Origin: Stenopsyche tienmushanensis
Lineage: Eukaryota > Arthropoda > Insecta > Trichoptera > Stenopsychidae
Reading direction: 5' to 3'
Assembly (NCBI GenBank): GCA_008973525.1
Contig: WACJ01000503.1
Coordinates: forward strand, 2,790,001-2,854,000
Length of the DNA stretch: 64,000 nt
Shown: positions 11,460-26,400 of the stretch, in pieces
Layout of the letters: each line of letters opens with the position of its first letter
Position numbering within the stretch: the stretch's first letter is position 1
The notes under the pieces: model-generated
What the model was told of the DNA's origin: nothing
The model's database searches: none
Seen by the model: only the letters and a program-made list of their open reading frames with translations
Made by a program: the position numbers and the translations under genes

Positions 11460-14400
11460 TCAACGCCTCCATGGCCTCTTTTCTTCTTTATCGTAATCTT
11501 TGCCTTCGTCCTCCTAAAAAAATAAATAAAAAGCATGTTATTTCAATGTTTACAACATAACTTGAAATGGGAGAGGATAAAAAATATATTTACCTCTGAA
11601 TCGACGAAATATACATCTGATTCGTAAAAGGGCATATCTATCCTTCCCTGAAATGGAAATAAAAACAAATTTTAAGAACAATTCTAATTAATAAATCATA
11701 TTTTTTGTAAGAATATTTTTTTTTTACCGGTGAGTTAGGACTATATGAGGGTGATGGTACGCAGGAACTATGCATATTCTGATTAAGATAGAATGATAAT
11801 ATTAGAAAATATTCAAGAAAACGAAAATAATTTATTTAAGCAAAATAATAGAAAGTTGTTTATTTTCTATCTAATTTAAAGTGAGCAGATTGAGAGGGAT
11901 CCCAGTGCTAAAAAATTGTAACAGAGGCATTAACATTAACAGTAATCTTCAATAGAGATAATACTGCTCGCCTCGATAGTAGCAGAGTTATCAATACAGA
12001 CAATCAATATTAAAGATGGACAAAACCTATGATTTAATAGATGTAATTAAATGGCTACTGGTTTTTATAGTAACTAAATCTAAGCGACTAGAATTGTCAC
12101 ATTTGCTTCTTATAAAAACAAGAGGGATTCCTGGTACCTTCAATTCACATTACCATCATCATCGTCACAAATCACATTATAATAAAATAAAAGCAAAACT
12201 ATTTTAATAAATCAAATGATATTCAGAATTTTGGTTTATTTTTTATTGAAGATTAAATGAGTGGGAAAAATTGTAACGTGAAATGATTTTATTTTTTTTA
12301 ATTTGAAGTAAAAAAAAAACTATATAAATAGACCACTGAACAGTTGACAATTTAAGATAACTATTTATTTACATTATATTTAAACTCCCGAGAAAAACTG
12401 TCAGAGAATTGGTGACACTTGTGCTATAATCATAATCTCCATGGAAGATTTCCTCTTAAATTTTTGATGACATTATTATTGCAATTCAGATATTCAAATA
12501 AGACTAACTTAATTAGTCATGTTAATATTTAATTTTTCAAAACAAGAAAATCAGATTAAATCGGAAGTATCAGAAACTCCCAATCTTAATCTGCAATATT
12601 GAGGGGACACCTTAATGACTTACATACAATTAACATGGTGTAAATATTTAAAAAAAATAAAATGCATGTATTTATTTTTGCATAAAAGTTGATATTCTAT
12701 AATACCATTGCGGGGTAGCTTGGTGATTTTGGAGGCTCATTTGATGGTTCGGCAGATTCAGTTGGCAGAACATCTCCCTCAGCTGTTGAATTTTTTTCCG
12801 TTTGTGTTTGCGGAGCTACAGGTACAACCGCCTTTGGCTGCCAGGTTACCTAGAATAAATTAATTAAAAATAAATTACAAAACGTTTATCTAATTGATTT
12901 TTTTCATCAATCTTCTAATATATAAACATTAATTTCTATTTGTTCGCATGTAATGAGCTGCCATACCGTTCATCAGATTGCAATAAAACTTCGTCCACTT
13001 ATTGCTAAGGATTGCGCGAGCAACATAGGCATAGTCTAATATACAAAAATAAAAATTTGTTTGTTTGTATTTTATGCGCTGCCATACCGTTCATTCGATT
13101 ACGATAAAACTTTCCCAACTTATTGTTTGCACTTTCTCAAATAATATAGGTATAGTACGATTAACTTACAGTAGATCTTATTTATAATAAAACCAACAAA
13201 ATAAAATATCATTTATACTTTTCAATTATATATTCATTATCGGAAAGAAAATAAATTTAATTCTTTCTATCATTCCTAATTAAACAAGATAAGAAAAGAA
13301 GGGTACTAGCTATAGTATATAAAACTAAAAAAAAGGCATTCATTATTAGAAAGATACATACCGTGAGGGTTCTATCATTAAACTGTTTGCCCTTAGTTGC
13401 AGCTTGTTCTGCAATCTTCCGAGATTTGAACTGGAGCCACAATGACGGTGTAGTTAGGTCAACACTTTTTTCAACAATCTCACCATATTGCTAAAATAAA
13501 ATAAATATAATAATTATTTCATAATGAAAAAGAATAACGAAAAAAACATAATAGGTTTTTAAACTTACTGTAAAATGTAAAAGCAGTTGATCTAATTCAT
13601 CGGCTTCATAACCAGAAACCATGAATGATCGTGGACGATGATCTACTGATTGGTTAACAAACATTGCAGATTTGCCTCCAACTGTAGTTTTACTGAAACG
13701 TCCTCGTGGAGACAATCTAAGAATATAGTTAATAATTTAAAATCAATATATAAAAAACATTTAGATTAAATTTAAAAATATTAAAAAGATATTTTAATGT
13801 TTTAAGAGTCGAGTAAAAATCATATAATAACAGCTTGATGCTTTTACGGCTAGCAAGACTCGAAATGGATGAAAGTACATCAGAGTTCTGCTTGAGTTTA
13901 TAAATATAATCTTACTCCGATTTGCAGTTGGCATTTAAAAATTTCCATTTCGACTCCTGATACTACAAATCTATTAAGAGAAATTATATAGAATTTTTTA
14001 CTAACCCAATTTTCTTCCTCACAATTCGATAGCTTTAGTATAAAAAAATATAAGATTTTTATAAAAGCTGTATACATGAATATTGATAATTTCATAAAAA
14101 TTGAAAATTTTCATTGTATAACCATACAAATTGTAGTTATAAAAAATATTTGAAATGGAGTGTTATATTTAAAATTAATGCAAATTGATACCACAAACAG
14201 TAATAATTATACAATTCTTTTGTCATTGACTTCAATTGACTAAAAATCTTCAGTTAACTTGACAAGAATTAGACAATCAAAAAATAAAAGCACATGTACA
14301 CTCGGTATTTAACCCTTACAACTCCTACGACCACACATTGTGGCCGTTGCATTTTTTCCTGCCAACTCCTATGGCCACTACGTGTGGCCAGTTTTTTCTC

Positions 14401-17400
14401 GAGCAGTTTTTATGAACTTCAAATAAGATTTTGGAATTTTTTTAAATGTAAGAATCAAGTGAATACTCTAAAAATATCGACATATAGTCTGACAATTAAT
14501 TTGTCTGGAATATGGAAAATAATTGGTTCAGAGGAATTGAAGCGGTGCAGGTAAAGAGCATACAACATATTGAAAATTATTTATGTCCAGTAATTCAATA
14601 TTATTTTGATAGTACGTATATTTTAACATTTATACGTTTTTCGTTCTACACTACTTGCTGGAGAGCTTTTGAAAAGGAAATGTTTTTTCATTGGCACAAT
14701 AATGACCTACAGAAAGGGTTTACTTAATCACATAAAAAAGCTTTTATTAACTGTGGGACGAAAGATAGCATATAGAAAACAAGATACTTTAGTATTAGCC
14801 TGGCGAGACAAAATAATAGTCACAATGCTCAGTACAAAGCATACGTCAACTTCCTAATCAATGAAAAGAAGAGCAATGACTATCCCATACCAATCTGACA
14901 AAGATGAGCTAATAAACAAGCCAGTAGTCATTTTAGATTACATTAAAAATATAGACGGGGTGGACACAGCAGATCAATACGCAACATCATATTGTTTCAT
15001 GCGAAAGACTTTGAAGTGGTGGAGGAAGTTATATTTTTGGGGTTTTGAAACATCGATTGTAAATTCTTATATTTTATACAAGGAATATGAAATCAAAGAA
15101 AATAGAAAGTCAATAAATCATAAAAAAATGCTGAAAATTGTTAATGAAACTTATTGGAAGCTTTCGCGATTTTACGAAGTCCAAATTGGGACAGTTGTCA
15201 TCAACTGATCACGATCAACCGTTAGATGGAAGTCCTCATTTTATTTATAGTAGATCAGGGAGGAATTAAAGAAACTGTATGGTATATTCAAACCGTGAAA
15301 CTGAAAGAAGGATGAAAGCAAACGCTATTTTTTTGCGACACTCGCGAAAGAATACCAGCGCTTCATTCTGAAGTTTGCTTCAAAAAAATATTATATATTA
15401 CATGATTACAAAAATTAATAAATCAAATCAAATACCTAATATACATAATAAACATCCTGCATAACAAAATACTATTTTTGAATTCATAAACCCCCAATTT
15501 TTTCATTTTATTCCATACAAAATTTTTTTTTAAAAATACGCAAAAAATGGCTTGGAGTTGGTGAAAACTTTCATAAAAAAATCTTGGAGCCCAAAGAGTT
15601 AAAGCCGACATTAAAAATCACAAATAATGATTAAATTTTTATAGCACTTTACAAAATGCACATTTTTTTTATAAATTCACATATTTATTATCCTTGTAAA
15701 TAATATAAACAGATTGTAGGACTTCTTACCTATTAACCGATCCACGTCGAACAGGAATAGTAGCTTTAAGTACATGTCTTTTTAATTCCGCAACACGCTT
15801 CTGTAACTCTGTCACATCCTGTCCTTCCTGTAATTGATTCGAAATTTATACTAAAAATATTCACGAATAAATAAAATAAGCATTAACAGCATGCTAAAAA
15901 AATTTCATACCTGTTGCTTAGTAAAAAGATCTAGTTCAGCGTCTAATATCTCTTTTTGGGCTTCTTCTTTACTTCGCGGTAATTTCCTCAAATTTCCGAA
16001 TGCAGCTTTTTTAGCCTAAAATATTGAATCAATATAAGAAATAAATAAACACATTGTTTTATAAGGTTAATGAGATGTTGCAATAAGCAAATTTGCAGTT
16101 GGTCATCTCCATTACCTCCAGTGCATAAATAGATGTTAATTTGAAATAATTTGGTGTTAAAACTGGTAAAATTCTACTTTTTTTTCTACTTTCATTAATC
16201 AAATACACTTATTTTTGTCTGACAAGCTATCAGTTTCTATTCTTTCAACTTGACAGTCAAGGCTCTATTATTTAGTTATATGGATAGATTTAAGTGCAGA
16301 ACAACCGTACAATCATTTTTTAATTTCAAGTTTAAGCCTAATTAGTATATCTAATATATAAAAATAAGTTGCGTTTCCCGTCTAATGCTCGGGCGAAATG
16401 GGTTGATATGCGCGTTCATCGGATTGAGACAAAACTTGGTCCACTTATTGCCAAGGGATCAGGGGGTGACATAGGCATAGTACAATTAACTTACAGTAGA
16501 TTTTTAATTCAAAACTTAATGTGTGAAAGTTGTTGATTCTGACGTGTTTGAGATTATGCGTTGCTAAGGCTATAGGTATATAGTACCTACAAGTTGCAGT
16601 AGGAGGCGTCGTGTCGTCATATACGCCTGCATTCAAATAGTAAACGTCAAACGTCAATGTCATTTGCAGGTTATCCATCGGCGTGAGTCAATTATATCCA
16701 AATTATTTATCGCAAGCACTTTTAAAATGCTTCATTTCATTCATCGCTTATTCACGTACGTAACAACCGAAAAAGTACGTTTGAGTGCTATCCGATAAAA
16801 AATCAGACGACCAACGTGCAACGAGAATCGAAAGTACATGTTGATTTGAATATTGCTGCATTTCAATATGATATTCATTACGATTACAGATTGCATCCCA
16901 GTGTAAAATGGATAAAGGTTAAATCCTGTTAACGAGGGGCAAATTTATTGGTAAATTGAAAACGCCTTCATTTCGACACAATGAAAACAAACAAACCTAA
17001 CCTAACCAGATTTGAATTTAAATTTAATTTAAAAAATAAAAAACAAGAATCAAATGAATAATTATTTTATTTAATAACAATATGTTGACGATTGATTTGA
17101 TTTGATCAGAGCTTGATTTTCAATCAAGCTCTGATCGAAATCGAAGACATTTGCTTAACCATCAACATCAAAGAATTCATTCAACAAGAATTCGTTCTGC
17201 ACTTGAACAGCAGTACAATGCTAATGATTTGGATGCATTTGTCGAAGCAAAGGAACAACTTTTGCTTGCGGAACAAAAATTGACCTACGATACAATTACA
17301 AATGATCTGTTCTTCCTTGATGCGGCTGGCGGTACTGGAAAAACGTATCTCATCACTTTACTATTGGCTCACATTCGATCTCAAAATAGAATTGCTTTAG

Positions 17401-20400
17401 CTCTTGCTTCATTAGGTATTGCGGCAACATTATTAGATGGTGGACGAACAGCGCATTCGGCATTCAAATTGCCATTAGATATGCATTTATTGGAAGCTCT
17501 GACATGTAACATTCCTAAAGTTTCTGACATAGCTAAAGTTTTGAAAATTTGCAATCTGGGACGAATGCAATGCTTGATCGAACTCTTAAAGACTTACGAT
17601 CAAATGCAAAACCGTTTGGTGGCGCTCTAATTTTATTATGTGGCGACTTTCGACAACCTCTTCCGGTGATGCTTTCATCGACACCAGCTGATTCTTGCCT
17701 CAAAGCATCGCATCTTTGGAGAGACGTGCGAAAACTGACATTAAAGACAAATATGCGGGTACATTTGTAGCGTGATGCGTCGGCAGCCACATTTTTAAAA
17801 CGACTATTGAACATTGGTGAAGGAAAAGTGCATGTTGATGCTACCAAGTTTATTTCATTTCCATCGAACTTTTGCGTTGTTGTGCCATCCATCGATTTAC
17901 TCATTCAGAAAGTTTTCCCGCAGATTTTTAGTAATTATAAAAATCATTATTGGCTTTGCGAACATGCTATTTTGGCAGCAGAAAACACCGACGTCAATAC
18001 AATCAACCACACAATACAATAACAAATTGCAAACGATTCTGTTACCTACAAATCGATTGATAGCGCCATGAATGCAGACCAAGTTACTAACTATCCAATC
18101 GAGTTTTTAAATTCGTCAGATCTTCCTGATGTGCCACCTTACAAATTGGAACAAGACTCACTATGAAGAAATTGATGCCGAATATCATCGAAACAACTAT
18201 ATATTCTTAATGGAAAGTCGAAAGGAGAAGATGTGCTCATTCCCACCGACGTGCAATTTGATAAGAGACGACTGCAGCTCCCCGTTGGACTTGCATTCTC
18301 AATGACCATCAACAAGGCACTTCAAGTGTGCGGAAGAATCTAGAAAATCCACGTTGGACAGCCGAGAAATTTATTTGTATTTGTTAAAGACGGAAAGCCA
18401 AAACTATTCTCTACCCTAAACACTTAGCCAGAACAATTAAGTAAGCAAAATGTATGCTTTTAATATTTTTTTCTTTATATATCATTCAATATCAATAAAT
18501 GTATTAATTGTCGGAAAAATATCATTATTTATATCATGCTAATTAAACAAGATAACTCTTTCAAATTTCAAATGGTATTTTTAGAACTATTTCTTCTGTG
18601 GCAGCAACGCGCCGGGTACCAGCTAGTAGTATATAAAAACACCCATAAATAAATAAAATAAACCCTATATTAATAATGATTTAAAAAAAAAACAAGCCTT
18701 ATGGTTTTGTGTCATGGCCTCTTCTTGAAAAATATTATGAGTGTGAAGTTAACCTTTCCTTTACTATGGTGTATTTACTACATTGAGTCGAGTTGTGTAG
18801 TAAAGTTGTAATAATGGGAATTTTTACAACAAAACTACATTGAATCTCGATATAACATCTATATCGATAAATATACTATCTATATTGATATACAGTAGAA
18901 CATCAATTATCCGGATTGTTCAAAATAAAACAAAAAATATATAATTTGCTGCGTTTGAAAAATACAAAGGACGGCATGGTATCAGTGAACTTAAAATTCA
19001 CAGGGTAAAGCTTTCTGCTGACATACCTTTAGCTAATGCATTTAAGCTACTTGTGGAGAAGGAAGAATTCGACAAAGAGTTTATATACAATGCTGATGAG
19101 ATATCAGCTTAAATTGGGAAAAACTACCCAACAATTCTTTAGCATCAAGATGTGAAAATACTCCACCTGGATACAAAACTAGTAAAGAACGTCACTGTAA
19201 TGGTGTGTGTAAATGCAGCAGGCAGACAAAGACTACCACTGCTTGTCATTGGAAAATCAAAGAACCCCAGATGCATTAAAAACATCAAAAGTCTTCTGAT
19301 TATATATGATAACGTCAAGAAGATAAAAAAGAGGTTTGCGAGGGGAGAGATATTGGTCCTACACATTCCGAAGCTTTTCAATATTTAGATGTCGTCATGA
19401 AATGGCTTGAGAACCAAGAAGAATGTAAATTCAGGAAAACTTGTACATCTTATTCGAGTATTTGAGATTTGGCAGCTTTTTCAATTATTCACACCTTCCC
19501 TGTCTATTATGATTATTTACTATTATCCGGATTTTCATTATTCGGACTATTTCATCCCTAATTAGTCCGGATAATCGAGGTTTTACTGTATATATTATCG
19601 AATATCAATATGAAATGTAATAAATAAGGAGTTTTAGAATGTAATATGGCCTACTAAATATGTAGCATCGTAAGGGAAAGGTTAAATAAAGCAAGAAATC
19701 ACATTAGGCACACGCTCCAATTAATAAGTAAAATCACATGACCTAAATTACCAATATTTATTTTTAGTACATATAGTTTTTGTATCAAGACATTGAACTC
19801 AAAGCATTCTTCACACAATAGCACGCAATCAAAACTGTTTTCCCCAATATATAAATGAGTACAATATTTTTTCCAGATAACATGGTTAGTAATCTCCTTT
19901 CATGTGGTGATAAATAATTTTTAAAACATTTACGTTTTTTTAAATTAAATTTTTTATCATACCGCACTAAGACAATGATTTTGGTGTATTAGTATTAGTA
20001 ACTTGTGTGGTTAATAATTAATTTTTTGAAAAAAATACAGTAATACTTAAAAATCAGCAATTTCTGCAATTAATTTACACTAATTGAAACAAGAAAACGT
20101 AAGATAAAATAACACAATTATGCAAACTGAAAATTTCCACATATGAAACTAAAGAAAGAAATTGTGATTATTATGACTAGAAGACACGACTCAGCTTTAG
20201 GAGTTTACATACATACTGTTAGTACATACAACCATTGATAAACAAAAATCCACTGTCAAATGTGCATGAACACATGAAGTATTTTAAATAAGTTTGTGAA
20301 TCATATAAAATATGCAATGTGAAACGATTATGCATTGATTAATGAATGCAAACGCAATGCAAATATAATTTGAATATTAACCGTTTGTCCTTTAGTGGTA

Positions 20401-23400
20401 TTTGAAGAGATGGACATTTTTTTCATGAAATTCGTCACATAAATATCTTCAGGCTATAAAATTTAAAAATCTCTTAATACATCTCTCGCTAATGTAAATA
20501 AAAAAGATACACACATGCAAAGATATAAAAATCGAAATAGATATCTAGCTATTTGCGTTATAAAACAGATTTCTATTCTATAACAATGATAAAATGTTAG
20601 ACTATAATAAAATATGTTTTTATAAAATGTTAATTAAACAATTACATTAACTATTTCTACGAAAGCTATAATAGCTGTTTGGCATTACAAGATAATTTTT
20701 CAAAATTAGTTTGAATATTTGAAAAAAAAGCCCGCCTTAATCCTTCCTTACATTTAAAGATTTGGTATGATTTATAATGAGGAAATAAATGTATAACATG
20801 ATTAAAATTTACCTGAGCTATAGTAAGTTTTGGATTTGAAACGAGATCTTTCTTGGTTTTTTCGATACTCTTTTGATTAGCTTTAATTGTCACTAATAAA
20901 GTCTCCCTTTGACACTCCGTGATACTTCCTGAAAGGAACGAATACTTATAGTAAACATAATTTTTTAAGTCTGATATTAGACAACGGAAGTATTCATACC
21001 TGATTCTAAACGTTGCAGCAGCATTTTTTGCTGTTGCAGTTGATTTTCGAGAAGTTTTTGTGAACGACGCTTCAAATCCCTCACCAATTTAGCAGCTCCT
21101 TCTCCGCGTTTACGCACCATCGCTGCAAGCTTCTAAAAATACAAATAATACAAGTTATTAAAAAACGGTACCAAAAAAGACCAAATTCAATGATCACATT
21201 TAAATTACTTTAGTGGAAAGGGAGGATAGATCTAAAGTCAAAATATCAATTTCATCGGAAACTAAATTTTCATTTACGTCCATAATTATTTCGGTAGATG
21301 TGTGCCAGACAACTCAATTTTATGTACAACAGCAAGTATAATGCAATGCGAATCCACTAGCTCCGAGAGCTGACTGAATATCAGATGTAGTCATTCGAAA
21401 ATATCAGATGTGATTATTCATTCGAAATTATGTACGATATATGTTTTGATATAAATTGATTGCTCATGATATATTTAATAATAAAATTAACACATTGTAT
21501 GCGGGTTCGGTTTGATGATGCCTATTTATGAGACTATATTTGTGGGCTTATATACATTTCCCCTTAAAATAGCATTAATTAATGTCTCTAGCCAAATCAA
21601 AAGGACTGGGATCACAGTCACCCGCAATCGTCGACTAAGATTACAGTCTCCCGTACTCAATGAGTGGCGCACAGAGTATTGTAATCGTCGTCTTCCGCAT
21701 ACAATGTGTTAATGAGGAACTTAAAACCACAAGTTATACACAGGTTCCTTTTATTTTAAAATTAGGAAAGCACGATTAAAAAATCCTCTAAAATGTGATT
21801 GCTATCTGATCATTTATGATGTTATCATATTAACACCATATAGACGGGTAATACCACATGTTCCCATTGATTTTCTATTCCACGTGGTTTTCACAAAAAT
21901 GCTCAAGACTTTGTTCTTATATAAAATAAAATATCAAGTGGAAAACGTGATGATTTATTCATATTTTGTCTGAAGAAGCAATACAAATCACAAATCTTTT
22001 AAAATCATTTTACACAATGTTACATGTTTGTCATATCACTTGGTTTCTAAATTAAGGAAAAGTTTCTATGAAACACAAAGAAAATATGTTGCATATTATG
22101 CAACTAGGCTAAATATTTTTTAAAAAATCAAAGCGTTTATTGCTACTAGACATCTGAGAACTTGGGTCATTTGTTCATTCAAACTTACTATGCATTCAAA
22201 ATATCAGAGAAAAATGCATACCTTGATACATTTTTCAAAATCTATTCCAATTTTTGATTTCTTTATCTATTTTTTTGGAACTGAAGTAGACAATGAAGGT
22301 TATATTGTCAAACTCATAGATAATGAATAGAGTTCAGTGCAGTATATGTGTAATTAATAGATATTTTACGGCACAAAAAAATATTTTTTTATTTCAAGAA
22401 TCATTTTTAATCACAGTATTGTGAGTTATTGAAAAAAACACGTAGATTCATTAATAATTCTATGAGTCGTAAAAGTAAAAAAAAAAAAATAAGCGTATCG
22501 TGTAGAATGCTAGACAGATGAAGATCTAGATATTGAGCGATGTGAAAAATTCCGCGACACCGGCATTCTGAGTGTTAACAAAATTATGATTGTTTGTGTT
22601 ATTCGAGTGAATATTCGTATAAAATATCACCACGATCCTTCGATTGCTAATAAATGATATTTTCGCTCATGCGATTGAAGCAACTTTATTGTGAATTGTT
22701 CAGTAGTGTATGGCAAATCACCATGGAAGGTTATGACATTGAACAACGTGTGCAAGTCGTCAAATTTTATTTTCAGTGTTCCGTTCCGCGCATTACGTGA
22801 TTTTTATCATCCACCGAGTCGACTATTCGACGTTTGGTGGCCAAATTCGAGTCAACCGATTCGACAATCAGCCGCCAACGAAACGCAAGGTCTGATAAAA
22901 ACATCGCTGCTGTGCGTGAGAGTGTACGGGAAAACCCGAGCCAGTCAATTTCTCGTCGTTCGCAAGAATTTGGCCTCTCCGCATCTGCATCCATTTAAAA
23001 TCCAACTGACTCAGAAATTTGAGGTAAACGATCATAGACAACGCCGTATGTTCGCTGATTGGGCTCTGGAGTAGTTGGAAGTTGACCGAAATATCATCAT
23101 TAATTACGTGATCTTTAGCAACGAGATCTATTTTTGGATGTGTGAACAAGCAAAAATGTCGGATTTGGGACGATACCATCCACGCGAGATACGCCAGTAC
23201 CAAACTGGCATCACGCTACAAATCTATGATAAGCAATTTCTTATGGCCTAAATTAGATAGCATGGATACCGACGATATGTGGTTCCAATGGGACGGTGTT
23301 ACGCGCCATACACCGCATACCACGATGGACATTCTGCACGAGCGATTTGAGGGCATGATTATCTCGCATGGCGGCGATGTGAACTGGCCACCGAGATCGT

Positions 23401-26400
23401 GCGATTTAACGCTTTTGAACTTCTTCCTTTGGGGGCTATCTTAAATCGCAGGTCTATGCGTATAAACCGCAAACATTTGTACCCCTTAAGTCAGCCAGAT
23501 TTGTGCGACAGTCATCGAAAATTGAACTTCTCGAATACGTGCCACCAAGCAAAGCCGCGGCGAACATTTGACCGACGTTATATTCCATACTTAATGCCGT
23601 AAAATTTTCTTTTAAATAAAAAAAAATCGAAAGATATTTCACACAAAACTTGTTTTATTTCCATTTAAAAATCGAACGTCCTTATTTAAAACCTCGTACC
23701 GTAGGCATTTGACTGTTTGTATTGCTTTCAAAAAGTAGATGTGTGGTAATAAATTATAAGAATAGTGATTGGAAACATCTGACGGTGACGAGATGCACTG
23801 ACAAGTCTGAACGTGCACAAGAGGCAGGCCTCACCAATCATCGCGTCATACTAGTGTACGTCACAAATGCACATGCACATAAATAATCATAACGGTTACA
23901 AACGTACATTTTTTTAATATACTAACACTATCAACCCCGTGCCACTGCGTAAATGTACAGTTAACATTAATCCTTTCAATGCGCGACGCATCAATACACT
24001 GTATTCATGTGTTCGCTTTTATACCTTTTAATTTAATTAACGTAACAACAATTCATTCAAACTAAATGTCAAGTCACCAATTTCAGCTCACAAACGTCGC
24101 GAAACAATGTTCAAACTAGGAAATTCCCCGAATGATTAATTTCGTACGTATTTTGTTCCATTTATCAAATACGCATTTATATTTGCACCAGGAATATGTA
24201 CAGTAGAACCTCAATTATCCATATTATTCAAAATAAAACAAAAATTATATACATAATTTGCTGATTCGCAGGTGGAGAATTGCGTCCACTTTTGCTCACG
24301 TACATTTTTATAAGACGATCAACTGGACAGCCAATATCTGGTCCATGACTGTGAAAAGGGACTATTTTTTAATATAAAATTAAATGGAGATTCCACCTTC
24401 AAAGCAAGGCATGGTACCAATGAACTTTAAATTCATGGGGAAAAACGTTCTGCTGACATACCTTTAACAAACACATTTATTAACACATTGAAGCTATTTG
24501 TAGAGAAGGAAGGATTCGATGAAGACAATGCTGATGAGATCGGCTTAAATTGAAAACAACTACCCAACAAATCTTTAGCATCAAGACATGAAAATACTAA
24601 ACCTGGGTACAAAACTATCAAAGAACGTGTCACTATAATGGTCTGTGTAAATGCAGCAGGCAGACTATCTTCTGGAGTAAATAATCATACTCATGTGAAC
24701 AAATTACGTTTACATAGAAATCAGATGCTTCGACAATTATTGTTAGCAGACGAAAATAATAAACAAACAGTTATCAGCTCCCATAAGAAAATAAATTTAA
24801 AAGATTGTTGTTACATCGCAGCAGATAGTTGAAATTCTTTAGACGTGTCAACTTTTAAAAAAATCATGAAACAAAATTTTGAAAAGACCTTTAGTAAGTT
24901 CCAGTAACGCAGTATAACCTGATATAGGAGACATTGCGGAAGCAATAGCACAAATTTCTATATGTGCTGAATGCGACGAAAAATGTAACCGAGTGATTAA
25001 ATTGCGATGCAAACGATCCTAGATTCCAACTTTTTAACGATGAGGAAATAATTAAAGAAATATCTGCCTCAGAGGAACAACGTCAAGAAGACAAAGAAGA
25101 GGTTTACGAGGGGAGAGATATTGGTCCTACACATTCTGAAGCTTTTCAATATTTAGATGTCGTCATAAAATGGCTTGAGAACCAAGAAGAGTGTAATTCA
25201 GGAAAGCTTATATATCTTTTTAATTATTCACACTTTCCCTGTCAATTATGATTATCCGGATTTTCATTATTCGGACTACTTTCATTCCCAATTAATCGGG
25301 ATAATCGGGGTTCTACTGTATTTAGACTTAATACGAAAATGTCATAAAAATAAAGACATTTAAATAATTTAAGCATTAAATCACTTTAAGCTGAACAGAA
25401 ATAACATTATTTTTCTGGAACGAAAACCGGAACCGTACTGAGTTTTTGGAACTGAACCCAAATGAAAAAATAGCAGTACGGGTCCCAGTTAGAATGGCTC
25501 GATAGGTGAATTGTCTATTTTATGTATACAATGATTTTCCATTTTGTAATAATGCAATAGCATAAAAAACATTCTAATGGGTAATTATTTCAAGATTGTC
25601 AGTTTGTCACCTGCGAAACTATGAGAATTTCAATAATGTTATTCAAATTTATTTTGTGAAAAATGAGCAATGATTAGCAAAAATTTATTCGGAATTTGTG
25701 CGGTTGGTTAAGTGTTAACGTCCTCATGATAATAGAAAATAAAACTGAGTAAACATTGAATATACAAAAATACAAGTGTGTACAAACTTGTTTTGCCATT
25801 TATTGCATGAATATGTAATTTTATTTCGCAATGTCATACATAAATGTGAACTTTTTACTTTGCTTACTAATAAATAAATATCATTTAAAGCTCTACAATT
25901 TCATAAACACTCACAATATAAACATTTTTTGCTTGAAAGTAAAAATTGCAGTACAGATTTATATATAAGCTTTAGGCATGGTTGGACTATCAACTATGAC
26001 TTAGAGATCAAGGTAACATAATTATGAACGCTGTACCTGATTACTTGATACATAAATGTCTATTTTCAGAGAAGCCATCGAGACAACGCTCTAATGCTTT
26101 TAAAAATTGAGCATGCACCGATAAAAAAACATTCAAAACAAACTAATGAGAAAATGAATGATATGATTTTTAAGACTCACCGCACTTGGAGTGACTTCAG
26201 GTTTAGCAGGAGTCTCTGCCACTGTTGTATTTATTTGCTCTTTATTTGTTCCTGATAAATCTTCTTCGCCATTTTTACTACTTTCTGATGCATTAGGCAA
26301 TTCTGGTTTAAGAGGTTTTTTGACTTCAGTAGGAATATTATTTGCAATTTTTACATTTTCCTTATTTATGAGTACCTAAGTCAAAAAAAACAATGTCAGA

